Source: Candidatus Methanophagales archaeon (GTDB lineage: Archaea > Halobacteriota > Syntropharchaeia > Alkanophagales > Methanospirareceae). From it: a stretch of 8,523 nucleotides of DNA. The translations under genes were made by a program, and so were the position numbers. This document shows, one piece after another, positions 1 through 5,145 of this stretch. Position 1 is the stretch's first letter. The number at the start of each line of letters is the position of its first letter. The notes below the pieces were generated by a model, which was given only the letters and a program-made list of their open reading frames with translations, was not told the origin of the DNA and made no database searches. The stretch covers positions 1-8,523 of the forward strand of contig JAGGRS010000011.1 of assembly GCA_021159475.1 (NCBI GenBank). The letters are read 5' to 3'.

Positions 1-1
1 A

Positions 2-445
2 TGGGGCAATGCGGTATCTGGTTTGATGTATTATCTGAGTCCGATTTATGGACCCCGGGATTGGTTCCCCCCTCTCATGTCAATACCACATGCGGGCTGG
101 CAAATTGCGATAAGAGCAGTAGCCAATCTGACAATAGTGGTCGTAGGTGCAATGATAATCGCACTGCTATGGCTAAAATTATCGCCCGGATTGGAAACGA
201 AGGATATAAGAGCAATGGTTCGCGATTCTGGACTCCCTATTCACGGTCATAGCCGTAGCTTAAAAGTGATAAAGAGGGCTGTGGAGCGATACACCACAAG
301 GATTGCAATGATGGGTTGTGGTTCCTTAAGTGCTTTGCTTGTAATTGCGAATATCTTCGGCACCCTTGTAAGTGTATTGTATCTTACTGTGGCTGTGGTC
401 GTTATTTACGGAATTTATGAAGAGATTACCTCTGAGCTGGTGTAA
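2..445 (+). CDS. SecY-family protein translocase subunit, C-terminal part (partial, divergent)
   Basis: This is the last 147 codons of a gene that begins left of the window; the frame is open from base 2, so the in-frame TTG at 23 is not a convincing start. SecY is the pore subunit of the Sec translocon in the cytoplasmic membrane. The fragment has the SGLMYYLSP stretch seen between TM7 and TM8 of archaeal SecY. Three hydrophobic segments follow in the positions of TM8 (ANLTIVVVGAMIIALLW), TM9 (IAMMGCGSLSALLVIANIFG) and TM10 (VLYLTVAVVVIYGIYEEI). The cytosolic TM8-TM9 loop is present (SGLPIHGHSRSLKVIKRAVERY split across the usual positions), but the usual GFR-type ribosome-contact motif reads GHSR. 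The GGGTG-like turn before TM10 is replaced by GTLVSV. It lies next to a pseudogene and not to spc-operon ribosomal genes. It could be a SecY paralogue or simply a diverged main copy. Family assignment is fairly sure; function is less so. Confidence 0.72.
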   Translation, partial: WGNAVSGLMYYLSPIYGPRDWFPPLMSIPHAGWQIAIRAVANLTIVVVGAMIIALLWLKLSPGLETKDIRAMVRDSGLPIHGHSRSLKVIKRAVERYTTRIAMMGCGSLSALLVIANIFGTLVSVLYLTVAVVVIYGIYEEITSELV

Positions 446-497
446 TGCCTGCTTCGCCGCGCACTGCTTGCAGCGTTCGATGAAGTAATAGAGGAAA

Positions 498-546
498 TAA
501 CAAAGAGAAAATTCCCTCTTCCGTCTAAGGAATTTCTCTATTGTTA
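498..546. repeat. Long imperfect inverted repeat (hairpin)
   Basis: The left arm at 498-515 (TAACAAAGAGAAAATTCC) pairs with the right arm at 529-546 (GGAATTTCTCTATTGTTA). This gives about 17 base pairs with one bulged base on each side and a 13-nt loop (516-528). It lies 53 bases after the secY-like stop codon and at the ruined 3' end of the minus-strand pseudogene. It could act as a transcription terminator or RNA-stability hairpin for the secY-like gene, or be a footprint of a small inverted-repeat element. I saw no convincing flanking target duplication. Confidence 0.6.
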
Positions 547-884
547 CATATCGCTCCGCTGGCTCTTGCCTTTATCTTCTTCCTCATCGTTATATTCTCT
601 GGTTTTATATCCCTCTTCAAAGCGAGGCGCAAAGTTCCCGCGATTGCATCTTCGAGTTTCCTGCCCGCTCTCCTTTGAAATCCTCCCACTACTATCCCCA
701 CCCAATCCTCTAAATTGTCAATTCATTGAATAACCGCTCAAACCTCTCATCACTACGCTTCATGTATTCATAAAACTCATCTCTTCTTACGAATTCATCT
801 GATATAATACGATACCCATCTGAGTTCTGGTCTCTCTTTTAAAAGCCCTTGCAGACTTTTAATCACCTCTTCCGCCGTTGCCAT
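525..884 (-). pseudogene. Decayed DUF3782-like gene (frameshifted and truncated)
   Basis: Three consecutive minus-strand reading frames join into one protein-like sequence. Frame one starts at ATG 884 (MATAEEVIKSLQGLLKERPE) and stops at TGA 797-795. A second frame takes over at about 802 (SDEFVRRDEFYEYMKRSDER) and stops at TAG 712-710. A third begins at about 714 (LEDWVGIVVGGFQRRAGRKL, then EDAIAGTLRLALKRDIKPEN) and ends at TAG 527-525. A charged helical N-terminus, then a Trp-Val-Gly stretch, then a basic/acidic helix is the pattern I recall for archaeal DUF3782-type proteins, whose C-terminal part resembles PD-(D/E)XK nucleases. That C-terminal catalytic core is missing here. A short Cys-rich remnant read from about 500 down to 446 might be the old 3' end. 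Two frameshifts plus the lost core argue against a simple sequencing error. The family name is from memory and moderately sure. Confidence 0.6.
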
Positions 885-923
885 CTCTCTCACTTTTTTC
901 GTCTCTTCTTTCACCTCATTAAT

Positions 924-935
924 GATAAAATAAAT
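924..935 (+). promoter_or_regulatory. Possible TATA box of the rnp3-rnp2 operon
   Basis: The AT-rich stretch GATAAAATAAAT is centred about 35 bases before the rnp3 ATG. An archaeal TATA box here would start transcription near 954-956 and give a leader of about 10 nt. That fits the absence of a Shine-Dalgarno sequence before rnp3. It rests on sequence resemblance only. Confidence 0.35.
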
Positions 936-964
936 GCACCCGATGTTAATGTTATTTCAATCCA

Positions 965-1651
965 ATGCCCAGCTTCTTCTTGTTCAATGTGCGCTTACAG
1001 TCCGGGATGTCTGCCGATGAGATGCTCCGAGCCGCACGGAGATTCGGGTATGCTGGCATCTGCATCTACAATGAAGATGAAGCGATTATGCCCTCACCTG
1101 ACATTAAACTTAACCTTGACCCCTCTATCCATACAGGCATTGAGATAAGGACTGATTCCGTCCCTGAATTGAAGCGAAAATTGAGGCGCTACTGGTCGAG
1201 AGTTCCGCTAATAGTGGTTCACGGCGGTGAAGAGAAGATGAACATGGCTGCGGTGAAAGACTACCGTGTAGATGTGTTGACGCATCCCTGTGGTGAGAAG
1301 TGGGAGCGGGGGGAGTTGAAGCATCAGATTCTTATGCTGAAGTATGCAGCGAGGAATGGCATTGCCATCGAGTTCGATTTGAATCCAGTAATAAAGAGCA
1401 GGGGGAGTGAGCGTGCGCGTATCCTGAGACGGCTGCGTGAGAATTTGAAACTCATACGGAAATACCATGTTATGCCACTCTTAACCACAAACACTCGCTC
1501 CATTTATGACTTGAGGGCGCCACGGGAGATGATTGCACTCGCATCGCTATGTGGCATGGAAAGAGAGGAGGCGATAATGGCATTGAGTGAGATACCCGCT
1601 GGCATACTGACGAGGCGGTGGAAGAGGGGTAGAGAAGTGGAGCAATTATGA
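965..1651 (+). CDS. rnp3: RNase P protein component 3 (Rpp30 family)
   Basis: This is a protein subunit of archaeal RNase P, the ribonucleoprotein that removes 5' leaders from pre-tRNAs in the cytoplasm. Rpp30 forms a TIM-like barrel and pairs with Pop5 to activate the catalytic RNA. The 228-residue product shows the family pattern: an N-terminal strand (FFLFNVRLQ, 4-12), a helix and GYAGICIY (28-35), IVVHGG (83-88), DVLTHP (103-108), AARNGIAIEFDLNPVI (128-143), and a C-terminal block with TTNTRSIYDLRAPREM (174-189) followed by LCGMEREEAIMALSEIP. Length is normal for an archaeal Rpp30. ATG 965 is the only start after the in-frame stop at 947. No Shine-Dalgarno precedes it, so a very short leader is likely. 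Its stop overlaps the rnp2 start as ATGA, the usual coupled arrangement for these partners. The wider archaeal cluster with proteasome and exosome genes is not seen downstream. Confidence 0.9.
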   Translation: MPSFFLFNVRLQSGMSADEMLRAARRFGYAGICIYNEDEAIMPSPDIKLNLDPSIHTGIEIRTDSVPELKRKLRRYWSRVPLIVVHGGEEKMNMAAVKDYRVDVLTHPCGEKWERGELKHQILMLKYAARNGIAIEFDLNPVIKSRGSERARILRRLRENLKLIRKYHVMPLLTTNTRSIYDLRAPREMIALASLCGMEREEAIMALSEIPAGILTRRWKRGREVEQL

Positions 1652-1992
1652 TTATGAGGGAGAAGAGGCGGTATATCCTGTTTGAGGTGATAAGTGAAGG
1701 TGAAGTGGATAAGCACGGGCTACAGAACGCCATCTGGGATTCCATTTATTCGCTATACGGCGATACAGGAGCGAGCGAGAGTAGATTATGGCTGATAAAC
1801 TACGATTCAGGCACCGGTATCGGGGTTTTGAGATGCGCACATAGAACAGTAGAGAAGGTGAGAGCAGCCTTAGCATGTATTCACTCGGTGGATGGTGCAC
1901 GAACAGCCATCAGGGTGGTTCGCGTCTCAGGCACACTAAAAGGAGTAAGAGGAGTAAGAGCGAGAGTGAAAGCGGGAGCGCTGAAGGGGTGA
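1648..1992 (+). CDS. rnp2: RNase P protein component 2 (Pop5 family)
   Basis: Pop5 is the direct partner of Rpp30 in archaeal RNase P. The heterotetramer of these two binds the catalytic domain of the RNA and supports pre-tRNA cleavage. The 114-residue product has the family's opening REKRRYILFEV (4-14), a helix (GLQNAIWDSIYSLYG, 24-38), and the core GASESRLWLINYDSGTGIGV (41-60) followed by LRCAHRTVEKVRAALACI (61-78). RVSGTLKG (92-99) comes near the end. The C-terminal tail (about 98-114) is basic, Val/Arg/Gly/Lys-rich and encoded by a GGAGTAAGA direct duplication near 1940-1960; it may contact RNA or be drift. The ATG at 1648 overlaps the rnp3 stop by 4 nt and has GTGGAG at 1637-1642 as a plausible ribosome-binding site. 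Met3 (1654) is an alternative start. The gene converges with the protease gene, 37 bases away. Confidence 0.9.
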   Translation: MIMREKRRYILFEVISEGEVDKHGLQNAIWDSIYSLYGDTGASESRLWLINYDSGTGIGVLRCAHRTVEKVRAALACIHSVDGARTAIRVVRVSGTLKGVRGVRARVKAGALKG

Positions 1993-2029
1993 ATGTTTGT
2001 TGAGCCGAGCCGGGCTGGTTATTACGTTT

Positions 2030-3202
2030 CTATTGCACCGCACCCCCGCGCAGCATTTCTATATAAATAGATAGGTCCTTCTTCGTTATTATCCCTATGA
2101 GGCTACCCCCTGCTTCCTCTATCACTGCGAGGATGCTCTTTTTACCGCTCAGCATCCGCTTTAACGCTTCTGATGCCGGGGCATCGCTCAGCAGCGCATC
2201 ACGAGGACCATCATAAGGTATCATCACGTCAGAGACGTGCAGAAAATATCGCTGCTCATTGGGTATCTTCTTCACTGCGTCGAGCGTAACGAAACCCTTT
2301 ATGTCGCCCACTGCATCCACTACCGCATACTCGGTTATCTTATCTGCAAGCATCGCATTCACGAGCTCCGCGAGCGTGATGTCCTCAGGCACTGTTGCAC
2401 GTTCAGTTCTCATCACGTCCCTCACCTTTATACCCTCCAGTGTGGCGAACGTATCAGTCGCTCTCTCCTCCTCCGTCGCCGCCATGAAGAGGAAGATAGC
2501 CAGTAGAGGAAGCCACAGATTCAATCTCCATTCACCGGTCAGAATGAACGTGAACGGGTCACGTGAGAAGCCCATTATGACAAGAGCAAAAGCAAATAGC
2601 TTCCCTATCAATGCCGCTCGCTTCGTAGCCTTTAAAAACGACATCCGCTTAGCGAGAAGCGCTCTCAGTATACGCCCGCCATCCATTGGAAATGCCGGCA
2701 ATAAATTGAAGACCGCAAGTGCACCATTGAACAACCCGATGGTTAGCACGAGGATCGCAACGGGGCGATACGCGGGCTCAAGCGCTTTCAGACCCATATA
2801 AACGAATAAGAACAGCACTCCCAGTGCTAAACTCATCAATGGTCCCGCAATTGCAATCCTCCACTCCTTATCTGGACTCCTTGGTATGTCCTCCATCATC
2901 GCCAGCCCGCCGAAGAAGAAGAGCGTGATGCTGTGTATCTTCGTCCCGAAGCGCATTGCCACGAGAGAATGTGCCATTTCATGTAGCAGTAAAGTGAAGA
3001 AGAAGAGGACAGCGGCAATAGTGGATAGTGAGTAGCGCATAACCGGGCTGAGCTCGAGACCGCCGAGACCGAGCGGTATACGAGTCTCCGTTTGAGGCAT
3101 GTTGGCAAAACTGAAGATGATAGCGAAGAAGATGAAGAGGAAAGTGAAGTGTAATCTTACAGGTATACCCATGAATTTGCATAATTGAATAGACGTTCGC
3201 AT
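2030..3202 (-). CDS. M50-family site-2-protease-like membrane zinc metalloprotease with CBS domains
   Basis: This is an intramembrane-cleaving zinc protease of the S2P/SpoIVFB type, which cuts single-pass substrates such as anti-sigma factors or regulators within the membrane. The natural substrate here cannot be told. The 390-residue product has about six hydrophobic segments (roughly 16-33, 57-77, 115-137, 147-168, 199-212, 229-241). The zinc motif HEMAH is at 74-78 inside TM2-TM3. The third ligand lies in NLLPAFPMDGG (166-176), with D174 in the DGG. A cytosolic pair of CBS domains fills 258-385: first IKVRDVMRTE to about 315, second VSDVMIPYDG to LIGIITKKDL. CBS domains usually sense adenosyl ligands or nucleotides. 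All catalytic residues are present and the length is typical of archaeal M50-CBS proteins. It starts at ATG 3202, divergent from the PRC-barrel gene, in a region of repeated ATAAGA sequences and TATA-like elements. Confidence 0.9.
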   Translation of the reverse strand: MRTSIQLCKFMGIPVRLHFTFLFIFFAIIFSFANMPQTETRIPLGLGGLELSPVMRYSLSTIAAVLFFFTLLLHEMAHSLVAMRFGTKIHSITLFFFGGLAMMEDIPRSPDKEWRIAIAGPLMSLALGVLFLFVYMGLKALEPAYRPVAILVLTIGLFNGALAVFNLLPAFPMDGGRILRALLAKRMSFLKATKRAALIGKLFAFALVIMGFSRDPFTFILTGEWRLNLWLPLLAIFLFMAATEEERATDTFATLEGIKVRDVMRTERATVPEDITLAELVNAMLADKITEYAVVDAVGDIKGFVTLDAVKKIPNEQRYFLHVSDVMIPYDGPRDALLSDAPASEALKRMLSGKKSILAVIEEAGGSLIGIITKKDLSIYIEMLRGGAVQ

Positions 3203-3286
3203 CTTATCTCTTATCTTATTTTATCTATCTTCCTATCTCTCTTATCAGCTATAATTTATATATAGCCCCTGTCCTTAAATAATAAC
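3203..3286. promoter_or_regulatory. Divergent promoter region between the M50 protease and PRC-barrel genes
   Basis: This 84-bp spacer carries TTTATATATA at 3255-3264, an almost symmetric TATA box. Its centre is about 26 bp before the PRC-barrel ATG at 3287, which predicts a leaderless transcript. The protease-proximal half (3203-3245) is a pyrimidine-rich run of CTTATCT-like units, with two exact tandem copies at 3203-3216. The minus-strand reading contains ATAAAATAA at 3216-3224 as a possible TATA element for the protease gene. The symmetric box could also serve that side, with a leader of about 28 nt. Confidence 0.55.
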
Positions 3287-3580
3287 ATGGAGATAGAACT
3301 GTCTTCACTATATGGGCAGGATATATACACGGACAGGGGAGTGTATGTGGGTAAGGTAGAGGATGTGAGTGTGGACATAAAGGAGAGGCGGATATCGGGG
3401 CTGGCAGTGAGGAATATAAATCCCAATGCTTTTGATGTGGGCAATAAGCGTGGTGTTATCATCCCTTATCGCTGGGTAATAGCGATTGGTGATATAATAC
3501 TGATAAAGCATGTGAAGAAGAAGGGCAGGCGAGAGAGGGGGAAGGAGGGAGAAGGGAGAGAATCTGAAGAGAAGAAGTGA
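3287..3580 (+). CDS. PRC-barrel domain protein
   Basis: This is a small cytoplasmic protein made of one PRC-barrel, a fold found in RimM, photosynthetic reaction-centre H subunits and many short archaeal proteins tied to RNA processing or unknown roles. In its 97 residues the barrel occupies about 1-75. Recognisable elements are the opening LSSLYGQDIYTDRGVYVGKV (5-24), VEDVSVDIKERRISGLAV (24-41) and VIIPYRWVIAIGDIILI (57-73). The tail (74-97) is strongly charged Lys/Arg/Glu and probably disordered. The start at ATG 3287 fits a leaderless transcript from the TATA box at 3255-3264. Its TGA overlaps the GTG start of thg1, so the two are probably translated together. That pairing hints at an RNA-related role, but the specific function is unknown. 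Confidence 0.82.
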   Translation: MEIELSSLYGQDIYTDRGVYVGKVEDVSVDIKERRISGLAVRNINPNAFDVGNKRGVIIPYRWVIAIGDIILIKHVKKKGRRERGKEGEGRESEEKK

Positions 3581-4338
3581 GTGGAGCCATTGATAGAGAT
3601 AGAGAACGAGAGATATATGCGGAGATAAGGGCAAGCACTCCTTTAATTGTGCGTGCTGATGGCAGGAATTTCAAGCGTGTATTGGCTGAGCATAAGTTCC
3701 AGAAGCCTTATGACGAGAGATTTGCGAGGGGCATAGCGAGTGCGACGGAATCATTCTTCGCTAAGAGCGGCTTTAACCCTGTGCTCGCATATATCTTCTC
3801 AGATGAGGTAAGTCTTTATTTCAGGTTTGTGCCTTTCAGGGCTCGGATAGAGAAGCTGGACTCTATAATTGCCAGTTTCATCGCCAGCGCTCTTACCATC
3901 ATTCTGGATTTTAAAGACCCTATCGCATTTGATGCGCGTGTAATCCCAATCTGCGGTGATGCGGAAGTGATAGCATACCTTGCACAGCGGCAGGCGGAAG
4001 CGTGGCGGAATTATATCAATGCCTATGGCTATTACGGATTGATTGAGAGTGGATTGAGTGCTGCGGAAGCGGAGAAGCGGTTGAGGGGCATGAAGGCGGG
4101 TGATGTGCATGAGATGCTGTTCCGGATGGGTATAAACCTGAATGATACGCCGGGCTGGCAGCGGAGGGGGGTTATGGTCGTGAGGCAGAGCTATGAGAAG
4201 GAAGGATACAATCCAAGAGCGGGTAAGAAGAATGCCACTGTAACTGTAACGAGATACAGGATAGCGCAGCTGTGGGACCTGCCGTTATTCAACACAGAAG
4301 AAGGTGAGAATATGCTCAGGCGGTATTTGAGCGAATGA
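3577..4338 (+). CDS. thg1: tRNA-His guanylyltransferase, archaeal Thg1-like
   Basis: Thg1 family enzymes add nucleotides in the 3'-5' direction. Archaeal members add or repair the G(-1) identity base of tRNA-His in a template-dependent way. The 253-residue product has both metal-binding motifs of the palm-like polymerase fold: RADGRNF (26-32, with D28 and G29) and FSDEVS (74-79, with D76 and E77). The C-terminal half has FDARVIP, a QRQAEAWRN stretch matching the family's WRQ...N segment, and a basic MVVRQSYEKEGYNPRAGKK region before the acidic end. Length is normal for archaeal and bacterial Thg1-like proteins. Translation starts at GTG 3577, overlapping the PRC-barrel stop by 4 nt. There is no in-frame stop of the kind reported in some Methanosarcina thg1 genes. 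It ends 8 bases before a tRNA gene on the other strand; that tRNA is not tRNA-His. Confidence 0.88.
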   Translation: MSGAIDRDREREIYAEIRASTPLIVRADGRNFKRVLAEHKFQKPYDERFARGIASATESFFAKSGFNPVLAYIFSDEVSLYFRFVPFRARIEKLDSIIASFIASALTIILDFKDPIAFDARVIPICGDAEVIAYLAQRQAEAWRNYINAYGYYGLIESGLSAAEAEKRLRGMKAGDVHEMLFRMGINLNDTPGWQRRGVMVVRQSYEKEGYNPRAGKKNATVTVTRYRIAQLWDLPLFNTEEGENMLRRYLSE

Positions 4339-4345
4339 AGAGAAA

Positions 4346-4420
4346 TGGGCTCGAAGGGATTCGAACCCTTGACCACCCGGTTATGAGCCGGGCGCTCTAA
4401 CCGTGCTAAGCTACGAGCCC
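4346..4420 (-). tRNA. tRNA with CAU anticodon (probably tRNA-Ile2, possibly elongator tRNA-Met)
   Basis: The minus strand folds into a full cloverleaf. The acceptor stem GGGCTCG/CGAGCCC is perfect over 7 bp. The D stem is GCTT/GAGC with one G-U pair. The anticodon stem CCCGG/CCGGG carries loop CTCATAA, with the anticodon CAT at 4385-4383. The T stem is AAGGG/CCCTT with loop TTCGAAT. The discriminator base is A (4346), no CCA is encoded and there is no intron. The anticodon stem lacks the GGG:CCC pairs of initiators, so it is not initiator tRNA. The GGGC-type acceptor end, CCGG...CCGG anticodon stem and A73 resemble archaeal tRNA-Ile, which favours the AUA-reading tRNA-Ile2 whose C34 is modified by TiaS. 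Elongator tRNA-Met remains possible. A TATA-like element lies about 27 bases upstream. Confidence 0.93.
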
Positions 4421-4442
4421 TGAATAAATTTAGGATTTCATC

Positions 4443-4451
4443 ATTTAAAAA
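4443..4451 (-). promoter_or_regulatory. Probable TATA box of the CAU tRNA gene
   Basis: The minus strand reads TTTTTAAAT here, centred 27 bases before the tRNA 5' end at 4420. This is the expected spacing for an archaeal TATA box. It sits in the 39-bp gap after the mfnE-like stop, so the tRNA may have its own promoter or be co-transcribed. Confidence 0.45.
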
Positions 4452-4459
4452 GTTTTCAG

Positions 4460-5110
4460 TCAGCACAGTTTCGTGCAGCATGTGTTCTTACCCGCAAGTA
4501 TAGCCTTCACCCTCTGCGGGTATCTCCCATTCACAATTATGCAATACATGTTATGCTCCGATAAAAAGCCGGGCAGTGCATCATCAATGCAGTTATCCTT
4601 GCTCCTCTTCACTACCTCCTCTATATCCACACGCTCTATTACCCTGCCTTCAGCATCAAGAATACCATCCACGTTCGTCAGTTTTATGAAGCACCTCTCA
4701 CCGAGTTTATAAGCGATGAACGCGGCTATCGTATCCGATGTGACGTCCCATGTATGGGGCAAGCGGTCATCGTCTTTCAGGATTTTATAAGGCAGTAAGA
4801 TGGATACGCCACCATCGCTATCTTCTATTACATCGTCCAGAGTCTCTATTAGCGGGAACTCAGCATTACCATTCGCGAGGAATAAACCATACTGGTGCAT
4901 TGCGAGCACAGCCATCCAGTGCGCTGCCTCATCCGACAGTTTATCCGCGAGAGCACGCACTGCCATTGCGAATGGACCACCACCGGGAACTATTACCAGT
5001 CTCAGATTGTTAGCCACGGCATAATCACGTAGATTGCGGATAATAGCCCTGCCATGTTCTATCAAACTGCCACCCAGCTTTATTACCCTTATCTTCACCA
5101 TGCCACGCAT
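4460..5110 (-). CDS. mfnE: Amino-acid-kinase-fold enzyme, MfnE-like furan phosphate kinase of methanofuran synthesis
   Basis: MfnE phosphorylates [5-(aminomethyl)furan-3-yl]methyl phosphate with ATP to the diphosphate, which is then coupled to tyramine-glutamate in methanofuran synthesis. The 216-residue product has the amino acid kinase fold: KLGGS (11-15) and VPGGGPFAMAV (41-51) for phosphate binding, LLPYKIL (105-111), HTWDVTSDTIAAFIA (119-133), and the nucleotide-site strand KLTNVDGI (143-150). It ends with VNGRYPQRVKAILAGKNT (193-210). The HxWxxTSD segment and the NGR-P-R-VxxIL-GK ending match the archaeal MfnE group better than UMP kinase or acetylglutamate kinase. Length also fits. Met4 (ATG at 5101-5099) gives the more usual N-terminus MVKIRVIKLGG and may be the true start. 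The gene is divergent from pfkA and followed by the tRNA. Family is sure; exact substrate is inferred. Confidence 0.82.
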   Translation of the reverse strand: MRGMVKIRVIKLGGSLIEHGRAIIRNLRDYAVANNLRLVIVPGGGPFAMAVRALADKLSDEAAHWMAVLAMHQYGLFLANGNAEFPLIETLDDVIEDSDGGVSILLPYKILKDDDRLPHTWDVTSDTIAAFIAYKLGERCFIKLTNVDGILDAEGRVIERVDIEEVVKRSKDNCIDDALPGFLSEHNMYCIIVNGRYPQRVKAILAGKNTCCTKLC

Positions 5111-5145
5111 AAAAAATATTTAAAATTGATAATAAAGAAGAGGGA
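5111..5145. promoter_or_regulatory. Short divergent promoter region between mfnE and pfkA
   Basis: Only 35 bp separate the two start codons. The stretch AAATATTTAAA at 5114-5124 is near-palindromic and sits about 26 bp before ATG 5146, so it could drive a leaderless pfkA transcript. On the minus strand TTTATTAT at about 5128-5135 would start transcription near 5106, which favours the downstream Met4 start of mfnE. Overlapping elements of this kind may couple expression of the two sides. Confidence 0.45.

Larger units (their letters stand above)
446..964. other. Gene-poor interval with a hairpin and a decayed gene
   Basis: No intact gene is visible in these 519 bases. The interval holds a long imperfect inverted repeat at 498-546, minus-strand remnants of a coding sequence at about 525-884, and a possible TATA box for the RNase P operon near 924-935. 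The plus strand also stays open in the secY frame just past its stop, but this stretch has no start codon and no recognisable family. Confidence 0.6.

Noticed and set aside
446..580. Open frame continuing in the secY frame after its TAA, with a helix-like run (LLRRALLAAFDEVIEEITKR)
   Set aside because: There is no start codon or recognised family, and the region overlaps the hairpin and the pseudogene. A readthrough or recoded stop cannot be supported.
525..884. Pyrrolysine or other stop recoding to explain the broken minus-strand gene
   Set aside because: The frame itself changes at two places and one of the stops is TGA, so recoding TAG would not restore one protein.
849..1148. 99-codon plus-strand open frame overlapping the rnp3 start
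   Set aside because: It reads through the pseudogene and rnp3 in a different frame and looks non-coding, rich in Ser, Cys and His with no domain pattern.
1939..1980. Short GGAGTAAGA direct duplication at the end of rnp2
   Set aside because: It has only two units inside a coding tail rich in Arg, Val and Gly; this is better seen as low complexity than as a repeat element or CRISPR-like array.
2259..2801. 180-codon plus-strand open frame
   Set aside because: It lies opposite the M50 protease gene, has no family features, and the protease frame carries all the catalytic motifs.
4346..4420. tRNA as an integration (attachment) site for a mobile element
   Set aside because: No integrase gene and no duplicated tRNA 3' end were seen nearby; the flanks are ordinary chromosomal genes.
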